Made by a program: the position numbers and the translations under genes. A stretch of DNA of 64,000 nucleotides, taken from NCBI GenBank assembly GCA_905221605.1, contig CAJNDS010002095.1, forward strand, positions 246,001 through 310,000, written 5' to 3'. This DNA is from Symbiodinium natans (lineage: Eukaryota > Sar > Dinophyceae > Suessiales > Symbiodiniaceae). This document shows positions 1 to 10,349 of the stretch, piece after piece. A model generated the notes under the pieces. That model saw nothing but the letters and a program-made list of their open reading frames with translations, did no database searches and was not told the DNA's origin. Every line of letters begins with the position of its first letter. The stretch's first letter is position 1.

Positions 1-354
1 GGTGTTCGGGTCTTAGGGTTTTAGGGTTTTCGGTTTAGGGTGTTAGGGTTTTAGGGTTTGGGGTTTGGCGCTTCGGGCTCTAGGGTTTAGGGCTTGAGGG
101 TTTTAGGCTTTTCGAGCTTAGGACCCTCGCGTTCTTAAGGTTTTTGGCTTTGGAGTGTTAGGGTGTTAGGGTGTTTGGGGTTTTGTGTTTTTTTTTTTTT
201 TTTTGGGGGGGGGGGGTGGTTGGGCGGGGGCCGGGGAGGGGTATTGAGGTGTTGGGGTGTCAGGGTTTGAGGGCGTTAGAGTGGTAGCTTTAGGGTATTG
301 GGGTGTGAAGGTTTTACGGTTTTGGGGTTAAACCCTAAACCCTAAACCCTAAAC

Positions 355-565
355 CTTAGTCCCGGGTGCATAGCAGCCTTTAGTGTTGGAGCAACAGCTG
401 CTGCGATAGCCGCGGGCAGTGGCCCGAAGCAAGCAGCCTTTGGTGACAAGAGCACAAATGGTACTCAGCCCGTCGTCGATCAAGTACAGCCCGGAGGCAT
501 CCAAAAAAGGCTTGTTCTCGGTGGAGTGCCAGTAGCCGTGGTCCACGCAACAGGCCGGTTCCATG
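355..565 (-). CDS. Predicted exon (membrane/Cys-rich protein)
   Basis: One of the longest host segments, 211 nt. Frame open throughout, Cys-rich (8 Cys), including DASGLYLIDDGLSTICALV. Acceptor GGGCCAG, donor AAG then GTTTAGGG at the edge of a telomere-like array. An ATG occurs one base into the exon, so this could also be a start exon. No family recognised. Confidence 0.5.
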
Positions 566-611
566 CTGGCCCTAACCCTACACCCTAAACCCTAAACCCT
601 AAACCCTAAAC

Positions 612-694
612 CTAAGGAATATCTCTTTCAACTCAGCGATCCTGTGTTCGTCTTTGTCTCGCCACCCGCTCAAGCCTTCGCATGAGATCGGCAC
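612..694 (-). CDS. Predicted exon
   Basis: Encodes VPISCEGLSGWRDKDEHRIA, then ELKEIFL. Acceptor AGCCGCCAG, donor CTTAG then GTTTAGGG. The charged, amphipathic end suggests a helix following a membrane segment. Confidence 0.5.
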
Positions 695-954
695 CTGGCG
701 GCTCTGAACCAGCTCGGGTGCTCGTGTGTGCTCCGCCCTAGCAGACCCCAAAAACTGAAGTCCCTAAACCCAGGTTTAGGGCTTAGGGTTTAAGGCTTAG
801 GGGTCTCGGGGGTTTCGGTATTTAGGGGCTAGGGCTTAGGGTGAAGGTTACCCGAGACCCCCCTCCAAAGCCCCAATCGCCCCCAAACACAAAATCCCGC
901 CTCTGCGACTACAAGCTTGCTCCCCCAAACCCCAGGACCTGTACCTCTGGCACC

Positions 955-1053
955 CCTAAACCCTAAACCCTAAACCCTAAACCCTAAACCCTAAACCCTA
1001 AACCCTAAACCCTAAACCCTAAACCCCTAAACCCTAAACCCCAAACCCCAGAA
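955..1053. repeat. Interstitial telomere-like array (CCCTAAA)
   Basis: About 13 units, ending in degenerate CCCCTAAA/CCCCAAA. Mirrored by a TTTAGGG array at 1132-1212 across the exon at 1062-1111. Confidence 0.9.
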
Positions 1054-1061
1054 GCCCAAAC

Positions 1062-1111
1062 CCTAACGGAGCCTCTGGCTCCTCAGAGAGCGGAGGCAGG
1101 GCGGGTGGCGC
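1062..1111 (-). CDS. Predicted exon, short
   Basis: Encodes APPALPPLSEEPEAPL (Pro/Glu-rich). Acceptor CTTGTCCAG, donor TTAGG then GTTTGGG. Short and compositionally simple, so less certain. Confidence 0.4.
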
Positions 1112-1717
1112 CTGGACAAGTGCGAAAAGATGTTTAGGGTTTAGGGTTTAGGGTTTAGGGTTTAGGCGGTTTAGGGGTTAGGGTTTAGGGTTTAGGGTTT
1201 AGGGTTTAGGGTTGGAGGTCTACCTAAACCCCCAAAGTATGCAACATGGTAGTCCATTTTTATTGTTTCGGGCTTTGTAAGAGATACGGCCAATTTCAGG
1301 TAGAACTTTAGCCAGGATTTGGGGCTTGGGGTTTAGGGCTTTGATTTGGGGTCTAGGGATTCAGAGACTGCAGCCGTGTAATTGGGTGAACAGAAGTTAC
1401 CAGAACATGGACACATTATTGTCCGTCATCTCCAAGTACTGGTAGCTGACATGAAGATATGGCGCCGAAGCTACCCACAATTCAGGATTCGAGGTTTGGG
1501 ACTTGCCCTAACCCCGGACTTCAAAGTCCTGCACTCCTTGGCAGGAGCAAGGTCCTGTTGTTCGTGCTAGTCAGACACGATGGCCGGAAAGCACTAAACC
1601 CTAAACGCTTGATGAAATCCTAAACGCTGAACCCTAACACCCTGAACCCTGAACCCTGAACCCTAACTCCCTGACACCCTAACGTTTATAACTCCCTGAA
1701 CTCTCACACCCTCACAC

Positions 1718-1802
1718 CCTCAGCCCCTGCCTCTGATGGCGGCTCTGGCTTCTTCTTCTGCTGCTTGGCCCGCGACTCCTCGCGCCTGGCTTCCTTCGAC
1801 TC
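1718..1802 (-). CDS. Predicted exon, charged helix
   Basis: Encodes EESKEARREESRAKQQKKKP followed by PEPPSEAGAE. A strongly charged, probably coiled or disordered linker. Donor GAGG then GTGTGAGG; acceptor TTCTGGAG. Confidence 0.45.
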
Positions 1803-2184
1803 CTCCAGAATAGGACTTCGGGTTTACCTGGACCCCCAAAGTATGTGTACTAAGAACCGAAAAAGCAGAAAAGAACCATTGCTTTAAATGCTTTGGGGGG
1901 TTTAGACACTAATAAACCCTAAGCCCTAAACCCCTAAACCCAACCTCCAAAAAACCTAAACAGGGCCTAAACAGGGTGTAGGGAGGCTAGTTAGGGTTGA
2001 GGGCGTGAGCAATTTAGGGTCCGTCCCGGTAGAATTCGCCCTTCTTGTAACAGTCCTTAATAGGGATTCTCAAAGGGGGTACTAGAATCCCCACTAAGGA
2101 CTGCTAGAAAAAGAGGGAGTTCGGGGTGTAGTGGTTCAGGATCCGACTCCCTAAGCCCTAAACCCTAAACCCTAAACCCTAAAC

Positions 2185-2256
2185 CCCTTGGGACCCACCT
2201 CCTGCTGAACCCTGAGCGTGGCGAGGATTGCCTCAGTCACCGGCAATGGTTCTGAA
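2185..2256 (-). CDS. Predicted exon
   Basis: Encodes SEPLPVTEAILATLRVQQEV. Acceptor GAGCACCAG, donor AAGGG then GTTTAGGG. A (TA)n microsatellite (2307-2372) lies in the intron on its acceptor side. Confidence 0.5.
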
Positions 2257-2731
2257 CTGGTGCTCGGGTATTTGGTTCTAGCACTGGGTTGGCCTTTAAC
2301 CCTTTTTAAACAATAGTATATATATATATATGATATATATATATATATATATATTAGCATATATATATATATCTATACACATAGATGTGGTCCCTTATTA
2401 TAAGCCCCAGTTACGGAACACATAAAGTATCCCAACAGCCAACCCAAATCATGATACCCCTAAACTATAAACCCTACAAAGCCTCTGAACCCTAAACCCT
2501 ATTGAACCCTATAATTAAAGCCTATGAACCCTGTAAACCCTAAACCCTAGGAACCCCAAACCCTATAAACCCTACAAAGCCTGAGAACCCCTATAATCCC
2601 TATTGAACCCCATAAGGTTGGGGCCGAGGCTTTACCCTTTCCCCTTTCTCCTTCCCCTTCCCCAACCCTGAAGGCTAAACCCCATACACCCATACACCCT
2701 AAACCCTAAACCCTAAACCCCAAGAATCATC

Positions 2732-2816
2732 CTGAGGGCGACTTCACCCAATTCTTCCCAATCCCGAGCCCAGCTGCAAGGCGGCAGACGATGGGAATAA
2801 CGCCCAGCAGAGCCAC
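2732..2816 (-). CDS. Predicted exon, transmembrane helix
   Basis: Encodes VALLGVIPIVCRLAAGLGIG then KNWVKSPS. Acceptor CCAGTGAAG, donor CTCAG then GATGAT. The frame would stop at TGA just after,  so a GA donor must be assumed. Confidence 0.45.
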
Positions 2817-3299
2817 CTTCACTGGCGGATCCTCAGTTCAGGATTGAGGGTTTAGGGTTTAGGGTTTAGAGTTCAGGCTTTCTAGGAGCAGCTTCTCTTG
2901 TAAGTGATACTAGTAAAGGGATCCTTGGATAAAGGACCCTAAGCCCCAAACCCTAAACCATAAACCAACCCCGCACCCCAAACTCCTCCCCCCCCCAAAC
3001 CCTAACCCTATAGACCTTAAACCCTAAACTCTAAACTCTTGAGTATGATGGGCAAGTTTACACATGGACCCTGGGTAGGACTCTCTTACGTTTAGGGAAC
3101 TGGCGAGGCCGCAAGAAGCGATTTCCTTGGGGTTTCGGGTTTAGGGTTTAGGATTGGGATGTTCCCCCCTTGTACTAGCAGTCCTTACTCGGGATGATAT
3201 AATAGGGGGTGCTCTCATCCGGAACCAGGGTTCCTGAAAGATGCTAAAGGCTGAGGGCTTGATCAAAGGTCTGTGGTCCGGCATTCAGCATTCCTGTGG

Positions 3300-3495
3300 C
3301 CCTCAACCCTAAACCCTAAATCCTAAACCCTAAACCCTAAACCCTAAACCTAAAGCCTAAAGCCTAAAGCCTAAAGCCTAGAGCCTAAAGCCTAAAGCCT
3401 AAAGCCTAAAGCCTAAAGCCTAAAGCCTAAAGCCTAAAGCCTAAAGCCTAAAGCCTAAAGCCTAAAGCCTAAAGCCTAAAGCCTAAAGCCTAAAG
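3300..3495. repeat. Telomere-like array switching to a CCTAAAG variant
   Basis: Starts as CCCTAAA, then about 20 near-identical copies of the variant heptamer TAAAGCC (3348-3495). A clean local amplification of a one-base variant. Confidence 0.9.
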
Positions 3496-3694
3496 GTGGG
3501 GTGCTTGGGTCGGTTGCTCTAGGGATTTTACCTTGCACCCTCAAGGTTGCCTACGGACCCTTTGTCAAGATCCTGAAGCTAGTATGAGGGCCATGTTAGG
3601 AGCATATTCAGGGGGACCTTCAGGTACAACAGGAGTCAGGGTTTAGGGTTTAGGGTTTAGGGTTTAGGGTTGAGGGCTTCGGGTCCGGGCGAAA

Positions 3695-3773
3695 CTGCGG
3701 GTAGCCACCCACCCCTTGGAGCAGCAAGCCACCCATGAACGCGCAGCCGAAGTGCATACAAGCCGACATAGTT
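3695..3773 (-). CDS. Predicted exon, hydrophobic
   Basis: Encodes MSACMHFGCAFMGGLLLQGV then GGYPQ. Acceptor GAGTCTAG. No GT donor is evident at the left edge, where TTTAGGG rather than CCCTAAA abuts, so the end is approximate. Confidence 0.35.
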
Positions 3774-3887
3774 CTAGACTCAGCCAGAAAACCCCACCAG
3801 AACCCTGAACCCTGAACCCTGAACCCAGAACCCAGAACCCAGAACCCAGAACCCTAAGCCCTAAACCCTAAACCCCCAACCCCAAGC

Positions 3888-3997
3888 CTGAAAACGGCGG
3901 GGCTGAGCCCCACCCCCCCACGCTGTGAAATCCATTGCTGCCCAAGAACGGCCATAGGCCGGTTCACGCCCAGCTCCGAGAGGGTGATCGGCCAAGC
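3888..3997 (-). CDS. Predicted exon
   Basis: Encodes WPITLSELGVNRPMAVLGQQ then WISQRGG. Acceptor CTCCCGGGACAG, donor TTTTCAG then GCTTGGGG (GC type). Confidence 0.5.
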
Positions 3998-4116
3998 CTG
4001 TCCCGGGAGAGGGATAAAAGGCAAGGGAGGGTTTTGGAAACCCTAAACCCCAAACCCCAAACCCCAAACCCTAAACCCTAAGCCCTAAGCCCTAAGCCCT
4101 AAACCCTAAACCCTAC

Positions 4117-4146
4117 AGGGCTCTGCCCATCTTTGGGCGCAGAAGC
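4117..4146 (-). CDS. Predicted micro-exon (30 nt)
   Basis: Encodes ASAPKDGQSP. The acceptor TTTCCTACTGCCAG is a good pyrimidine-tract match, and the donor is GTAGGGTTTAGGG. Very short, so confidence rests on the splice sites. Confidence 0.35.
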
Positions 4147-4217
4147 CTGGCAGTAGGAAAGGCATCGGCGAGCTAGTCCACCCCTCGACTCCAACTTAAG
4201 CACCGGGTCTGGTTACC

Positions 4218-4931
4218 AAGAGGGGGTTTAGGGTTTAGGGTTTAGGGTTTAGGGTTTAGGGTTTAGGGTTTAGGGTTATTGATGCACCACAGGCCTTCGC
4301 GAAAGCCCGGGCCCAGTCACGATTGCTAAGCCCCAAACTCTGAACCCTGCGAGCCTAAACCCTAAATCCTAAACCCTAAGCCCTCCGAACCCTAAGCTCC
4401 CAAACCCTGAACTCCTGTGCCTTACACTCCTAAACTCCTAAAATCCGAATTAAACCCTAAACCCATAGCCCGAACGAGCATATGGATCCTGTCACCCGCA
4501 AGCCCCATATTGCTAAACCCTAAACCCTGGAACCCTAAACCCGAAACCCTAAACCCTGAACCCTAAAGCCTAAACCCTAAAGCCTAAAACCTAAACCCTA
4601 AACCCTGGTACCCTACACCCCAAATCTTTCAGCCCTAGCAGCTGGCCCTCGAAAACCCTCTGAAAGTATATTCCTAAACATGATCAGGGTTTAGGGCCTC
4701 GGGCTTCAGCGTTATAAGTTTTAAGGGTGAGTTTTGGGTATAGCCCAAGAAGGAAAGACATACAAGATATCCTAAGGGCCTACCCAGACCCCCAGGGAGT
4801 CCTAAACCCTAAACCCTAAACCCTAAACCCGAAACCCTAAACCCGAAACCCTAAACCCGAAACCCTAAACCCTAAACCCTAAACCCTAACCCGAAACCCT
4901 AAACCCTAAACCCTAAACCCTAAACCCTGAA
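4218..4931. repeat. Telomere-like repeat cluster, mixed orientation
   Basis: TTTAGGG array at 4225-4276, degenerate CCCTAAA at 4340-4620, and a CCCTAAA/CCCGAAA array at 4800-4931. Between them is unassigned sequence apart from a weak exon-like segment around 4288-4325 (minus frame NRDWARAFAKACG). Confidence 0.8.
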
Positions 4932-4949
4932 CCCTGAAATTTAGCTCGC

Positions 4950-5012
4950 CTCGTCGTTCGGCCACGGGATCAAGGGCGAGGCCGCAAAGATCCGGAAGGC
5001 AAAAAACAGAGC
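4950..5012 (-). CDS. Predicted exon, transmembrane helix
   Basis: Encodes ALFFAFRIFAASPLIPWPND then E. Acceptor AGCTTCAAG, donor GAG then GCGAGC (GC type) just before an in-frame stop. Confidence 0.5.
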
Positions 5013-5258
5013 CTTGAAGCTTAGGGTTTAGGGTTTAAGGTTTAGGGTTTAGGGTGTACGGTGCAGGGTTCTGGGCATTTTGGGGTGTAGGGCGATATAC
5101 AGGGTTTAGGGTTTAGGGCTGCCCGACACCCGAAACTGTAGACCCAAAACCAAAAAAAATAGGACTCAGGGTTTCGGCTTGCGGCTGAGGGCTGATGAAA
5201 TCAGAAGACCCTAAAATCTAAACCCGAAACCCTAAACCCTAAACCCTAAACCCTAAAC

Positions 5259-5303
5259 TCATCTCGAGGCTCCTCTAGCATCGGTCTCCGCAGTATGGGC
5301 TCG
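5259..5303 (-). CDS. Predicted exon, weak
   Basis: Encodes RAHTAETDARGASR in one open frame. Acceptor ATGTTGAAG, donor GTTTAGGG. A small polar segment. Confidence 0.3.
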   Translation of the reverse strand, partial: RAHTAETDARGASR

Positions 5304-5454
5304 CTTCAACATTGAAGGGTCGGAGTGCGCATGGGGTTTAACGGTTGGGAGGTCGGGAGCTTGGTTTACGGTTTAGGGTTTAGGGTTGTAGGGTTTAGGG
5401 TTTAGGGTTTAGGGTTTAGGGTGATAGGGCGTAGATGCTGTGAAGGTTAGGTTT

Positions 5455-5537
5455 CGGAACAAGCTCGACAGCTTCGTGAGGTGCGAAGAGCAGCTTATCT
5501 AACACTTTTCTCCCACCCCACGCCGTCCAAGGCGGCA
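5455..5537 (-). CDS. Predicted exon, approximate ends
   Basis: Open minus-strand frame reading RKVLDKLLFAPHEAVELVPK. Neither edge has a clear splice site. Telomere-like repeat is 40-60 bp away on each side. Confidence 0.3.
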
Positions 5538-5704
5538 AAGCCACCCAAACCTATTCCTTTTAGGGTTTAGGCCTAAACTCAGACAACAGTCCACTTCTAA
5601 AAACTTGTTCAGTTTCATGACGTTCGTTGGGTCCGAGAGTCAAGGAATCGGGGGTCAAAAGGCAGTTTCAGGGAGGGTTGCAGACATTATTTAGTGGTCA
5701 TGCC

Positions 5705-6010
5705 TGAGCCGGCGTGAAGCCGGTCCCTTGGCACGCTGCGGCGAAGGGTCCGGGTCCTCCTGGTCTGGGACACCCCCTGAAAAGGTCAGCGCTCGGTTGG
5801 GGTACTTACTTTATAATGCTGGTCCCGAGGAGAACGCCCATCGTAGGCGGGCGGGCGAGCGACCTGGGTCGGCTTGCGCCATCGAGGTCGAAGGGCTTAA
5901 GCGCCGCGCCCAAGGGAACTCCTCTTGTGGCCCTTCAATTCCCGCAGAGTATCTTTCAAGAGGGTCCCCAAATACCAGGGTACAACCTTTGCGGTCCAAG
6001 CCAAGCCTAA
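5705..6010. other. Unassigned 300-bp unique GC-rich segment
   Basis: Bounded by telomere-like repeat only on the right. Overlapping frames of 62-98 codons are open on both strands, so coding strand cannot be chosen. A short stretch reading GGGAATTGAAGGGCCACAAG on the minus strand resembles an rRNA word but the flanks do not. Could be a longer exon or a pseudogene fragment. Confidence 0.3.
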
Positions 6011-6129
6011 AACTTACACTCTAAACCCTAAACCCTAAACCCTAAACCCTAAACCCTAAAACCTACAGGGTTTCTGGCTTGGGGTTCTTAGGGCGAGCTG
6101 CCTCAGGTCTCAAAGCTGCTAGGTTCATG

Positions 6130-6249
6130 GGTTCCTATACTACCCCCTAGGTTCCCCCTTAAATAACCTTAATTAGGCTTAATTATCCCTAAATAGCCTG
6201 AATTATGGGGGGAACCTAGGGGGGGGGTAGTATAGAGGGGGGTAGTAGC
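6130..6249. mobile_element. Near-perfect 120-bp hairpin (MITE-like)
   Basis: CTATACTACCCCCTAGGTTC at 6135 is matched by GAACCTAGGGGGGGGGTAGT near 6213. The interior AATAACCTTAATTAGGC / GCCTGAATTATGG also pairs loosely. Terminal C/G tracts echo those of the larger transposons. No second copy seen here. Confidence 0.6.
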
Positions 6250-6256
6250 CCTAAAC

Positions 6257-6320
6257 CCGAAAGGTTCGCTCTTCAAAAGCCCAGCAGCCGTGAAGAGGCG
6301 CAAGAGAAAGTAGCCGCAAT
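6257..6320 (-). CDS. Predicted exon, hydrophobic
   Basis: Encodes GYFLLRLFTAAGLLKSEPF. Acceptor CAAGGCTAG, donor TTTCGG then GTTTAGGG. Directly beside the 6130-6249 hairpin. Confidence 0.4.
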
Positions 6321-6695
6321 CTAGCCTTGGCAGCCCAGTAACCATATCATGCTCAGGGCACAGGGTTTAGGGTTTAGGGTTTAGGGTTTAGGGTGTAGGG
6401 TTTAGGGCACCCTTTTGGGGGTTGGTTACTTTATAAGGGAACCCAGAACCAAAAGAAGGGGTAAAGGGTACCACTAGTAACCTTATGGCGGAGGGGGAAT
6501 GGGGTAGACCTCCCCTGTCTTTAAGGGTCTACATAGCCTCCTTCTTGAGGCTTGTTCCAGATGAAAACCTTTGTTCCAACAACCCGGACGCTACACCCTA
6601 CACCCTACACCCTACGCCCTACACCCTACACCCTAAGCCCTAAGCCCTAAGCCCTAAGCCCTAAACCCTAAACCCTAAACCCTAAATCCGACAAC

Positions 6696-6758
6696 CCAGA
6701 TTCTTAGGCGTGTCCCCTAAGTCGAGGTCTTGGGGCGTGTGGAGGTGCCGGCCGAAGA
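6696..6758 (-). CDS. Predicted exon
   Basis: Encodes FGRHLHTPQDLDLGDTPKNL. Acceptor TCTAAGCAG, donor CTGG then GTTGTCGG. Polar, soluble segment. Confidence 0.45.
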
Positions 6759-6869
6759 CTGCTTAGAATTTCGGCCCGGACATAGTCTCAAGGTTTAAGA
6801 GCGTCTAGGCTTTACCCGAAACCCTAAACCCTAAACCCTATATAAATCCTAAACCCTAAACCCTGAAGC

Positions 6870-6914
6870 CCCCTAAGGAACCGCCATATGGGTCCAGGCT
6901 GTAGTCCCCCAAGG
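6870..6914 (-). CDS. Predicted exon, short
   Basis: Encodes ALGDYSLDPYGGSLG. Acceptor CTTCTCAACCCTCAG (pyrimidine-rich), donor GCTTCAGG (GC type). Confidence 0.4.
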
Positions 6915-6961
6915 CTGAGGGTTGAGAAGGGGCCTAACTTCATCCCCTCCCCGTAAGATTA

Positions 6962-7044
6962 AACCCGACCCCCTACCCCTAATAGGTTTAGGGTTTAGGG
7001 TTTAGGGTTTAGGGTTTAGGGTTTAGGGTTTAGGGTTTAGGGTA
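6962..7044. repeat. Telomere-like array (TTTAGGG)
   Basis: About 11 clean units, followed by G-tract-rich sequence (7079-7135) and a degenerate CCCCAAA array (7184-7250). No gene seen from 6962 to 7540. Confidence 0.9.
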
Positions 7045-7540
7045 ATTAACAACCCCAGATATACATAATATAACTATATGGGGGGGGTATTCAATATTGG
7101 GGGGTACGGGGGATTTAATATTCGGGGGAGGGGGTTACCCCTTAACAAAAGCTCATTGCATGCAGCAATTTTAGGGTTTCGCCCCTAAACCCCAAACCCC
7201 AAACCCCAAACCCCAAACCTAACCCAAACCCCGAACCCCAATCCCCAAACCCTGAACCCGAACCTTCTAACACCTTCAGAGTTTTGGGTCGGTACTGTCT
7301 AGGGGGTTAGGGTTGATCAGGAAGTTATTCTCTTTTTACGTTAAAGGAGCCTTTGCCAACCTGCACAAAGCTAAAGGGGTATTAGGTTTCAGGATTCAGG
7401 GCTGAAAAGGCTTGAGGTTTTAGGGGTGAGCCTAAACCCTGAGCCCCCTAAACCCCTAACGCCTAACCCCTAACCCCTAAACCCTACACTCTAAACCCTA
7501 AACCCTAAACCATAAACCCACAACACAAGAAAGGCAGCAC

Positions 7541-7594
7541 CTTGCCTCTGCGAGCGCTGCTGCGTCTCCGTGTTGTACAACAGCATGGCCGGGC
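7541..7594 (-). CDS. Predicted exon
   Basis: Encodes PAMLLYNTETQQRSQRQ. Acceptor ACACCCAG, donor CAAG then GTGCTGCC. 54 nt. Confidence 0.45.
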
Positions 7595-7595
7595 C

Positions 7596-7705
7596 TGGGT
7601 GTTTAGGGTTTAGGGTTTAGGGTTCAGGGTTTAGAGTTTAGGGTTTGGGGTTTAGGGTTTAGGGTTTAGGGTTTGGGGTTTGGGGTTTGGGGTTTAGGGT
7701 CAAGG
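7596..7705. repeat. Telomere-like array (TTTAGGG/TTTGGGG)
   Basis: Mixed TTTAGGG and TTTGGGG units on the acceptor side of the exon at 7541. Confidence 0.85.
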
Positions 7706-7861
7706 CGCGGGCTTAGGACTTACACCTCTCGGAAGAAACATCACATTCTATATGTGTGTGTATATACAGACATAAATATATGCTCACCCCCCCCCCCCAT
7801 GATCTAGGTCGGAAGGCCTTTCGGGCCCATCGAAACGAGATTTAAACCTAATTCGGAATGA

Positions 7862-9655
7862 AAATTAAAAGGCCACTGGCCTCATTCGTAGTAAAATTTA
7901 TTTAGAAATCTAAATTTGCCAATTAAAAGCCGCACCCTATGAAATCCTCTTCTGGGGCCTGCCTGTCCGTAACAAAATCTCACAAGAACTTTATATGCAG
8001 AGGTTACAGCCTCAGAAATCCTCATCTGGGCTTCCTTCCTAGTTTATTGAGAAAGTGCTTCTATATAAGAAGCCCACACCCTAGGAAAGAATTCTATCCT
8101 TAAAGGCCACACCCTATGAAGTCCTCTTCTGGGCCCTCTTAATGAAATTTCAGTAGACTTGTGTCTGATAAAGCCACAGCTTTGTTCGTAATTAACCCAA
8201 GTTAAAAAACATGCTAAGAGGCCCAGCCCCAAGACATCCTTTTCTAAGCCTCATTGGTTAATACCTATTTAGAATCTTTTTGTTCTTCCCACACCCAATG
8301 AAATCTTCCTCTGGCTCCATTCGACATGAAATGCAATTTGATTTCATATTGTAAACCCACACCCTAAGAAATCCTCTTCTGGGCTTCGTTCGTAATTGAA
8401 CCCAAGTAAAGCAAGTGTATATTCAGAGGCCAGCCCAAGGACATCCCTCGCAATGAAGCCGAGTTAGAATTTTATATTGCAGACCACACCCTATGAAATC
8501 CCTTTCTGGCCCTTATTTGTAATGAAGATTAATTAGAAGTCTGTATTACAAAGCCACACCCCAAGAATACTCATTAGACATTCGTTTGTAATTAGACTTA
8601 TTTTCGATTTGCCTAGATGCTTGTATTAAAAATGCCACACCATTCTGGGGCCTGTTCGTAACAGAATCTCATAAGAAGTTTATAATTCTAGGTAAGAAGC
8701 CCACACCCTAAGAAGTTCTGACCTAGGCTAGGTTCGTATGTAACTCTTGCACAGAATTTTTTTATCATGAGCCCCCATTCGTATCGTATTTGAATGTACT
8801 TACAATTCCATATTTAACCGCCACACTCTATGAAATCCTCTTCTGGGGCCTATTAGTGAAATGTCCATAGACTTGTGTATGATAAAGCCATAGCTTCGTT
8901 AGTAATTAAACCCAAGTCAAGCAAATAAATTAAGAGGCCCCGCCCCAAGACATCCTCTTCTAAGCTTCATTGGTTACTACCTATTTCGAATTTTATTTTG
9001 CAGACCACACCCTATGAAATTCTCCCCTGGCCTCGCTTCGTAATAAAATGGTATTTGAGGTTTGTATTAAAACGCCACACCCTAAGAAATCCTCATCTGG
9101 ACTCGTTTGTAATTCCACATAAATTGAACTTTTAAGTTTAGAGGCCACACCCCTTTAGACAGAATTTCAAAGGCCACACCCTAAGACCTGTGTATGATAA
9201 AGCCACAGCTTCGTTCGTAAAACCAAACCAAGTAAAACAATTAAGAGGCCACGCTCTTCTAAGCCTCCCTCTTTGGAATTCTATTTTACCGACCACACCC
9301 TGTGAAAGTCTCCTCTGGCCCCGCGTCGTAATGAAATGTAATTTGAGGTTTGCACTAAAACACCACACCCTAAGAAATCCTCATCTGGACTTCGTTTGTG
9401 ATTCCACTTAAATAGACGTTTAAATTAAGAGGCCACACCCCAAGACATCCTCTTCGAAGCCCCACTCTTTTTGAAGTACAATTAGACTTTTGAATTGCAG
9501 GTCCACATCTTCAGAAACACGCCCTAAGAAACCCTCTCTATTTCATTCTATATTACTTTTTATATTGAGACGCCACATCCCAAGACATCCTCTTCTAAGC
9601 CTCATTCGTAATTTAATCTAATGGAACTTTACATGTTAGCGCTACGCCCTGCATA
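7862..9655. repeat. Diverged tandem satellite, CCACACCCTAAGAAATCCTC unit
   Basis: About 22 imperfect copies of a unit of roughly 70-90 bp built on CCACACCCTATGAAATCCTC, TTCTGGGCC and TTCGTAATTAA-type segments. A second-level unit is also visible: ACTTGTGTATGATAAAGCCA followed by CAGCTTCGTTCGTAATTAAA appears near 8155, 8866 and 9187. Spacing is irregular and copies are diverged, so the array is old. No reading frame is conserved between copies. Confidence 0.8.
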
Positions 9656-9769
9656 CCGAACAGGCTGAATTGAAATAACAACGAAATGGTGGGTGTGTTT
9701 GTGTGTTTTTCTCTGTGGGTGTGCAAGGCAGTCACGTTAGAAGAACCAACTTATAACAATACACATTCT

Positions 9770-10349
9770 TTATGCAAGAAAAGCATTTTGTTTGCAAAGT
9801 TTGCTAAATTTGCTAAAAAAATCCAAAAATCCAAAAATCCAAAAACTCAAAACCATGGAGCCGGGAGGCCGCCTTTTTTGGATTTTTTGGTTTTCTCGAG
9901 GTTTTTTTGGTTTTTTTTTGGAAAAATCCAAAAAAAACCATGTGTTTTTTTGGATTTTACTTGCTCCTGGCCTCAAAAACCTAAAAAACACATGTTGTTT
10001 TTTGGATTTTGAGTGAAAACCCAAAAAAACCCATGTGTTTTTTTAGTTTCTGAGACCAGGAGCACCTGAAATCCAAAAAAACACGAGGGTTTTTTTGGAT
10101 TTTCACTCAAAATCCAAAAAAAACCATGTGTTTTTTAGGTTTTTGAGGCCAGGAGCAAGTAAAATCCAAAAAAACACATGGTTTTTTTTGGATTTTTCCA
10201 AAAAAAAACCAAAAAAAACCTCGAGAAAACCAAAAAATCCAAAAAAGGCGGCCTCCCGGCTCCATGGTTTTGAATTTTTGGATTTTTGGATTTTTGGATT
10301 TGTGTCAAATTTTGCAAATTCTGCAAAAAAGAAGTGTTTTTTGCATACA
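9770..10349. repeat. Giant palindrome, arms of about 290 bp
   Basis: Symmetric about position 10060. The left-arm segment with CCATGGAGCCGGGAGGCC (9854 on) matches its reverse complement near 10247-10265. GGATTTTACTTGCTCCTGGC at 9952 matches GCCAGGAGCAAGTAAAATCC at 10148. Even the outer TGCAAAGTTTGC-type ends pair loosely. The arms are themselves made of short inverted AAAATCCAAAAA / TTTTTGGATTTT words around ATGTG. It could form a long cruciform or RNA hairpin. Open frames across it are by-products of the repeats. Confidence 0.85.

Noticed and set aside
3348-3495. CRISPR-like array
   Set aside because: Contiguous 7-bp tandem units with no spacers, in a eukaryotic context.
5890-5970. Fragment of rRNA (GAATTGAAGGG-like word)
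   Set aside because: Only a dozen bases resemble the conserved small-subunit segment; flanks do not fit.
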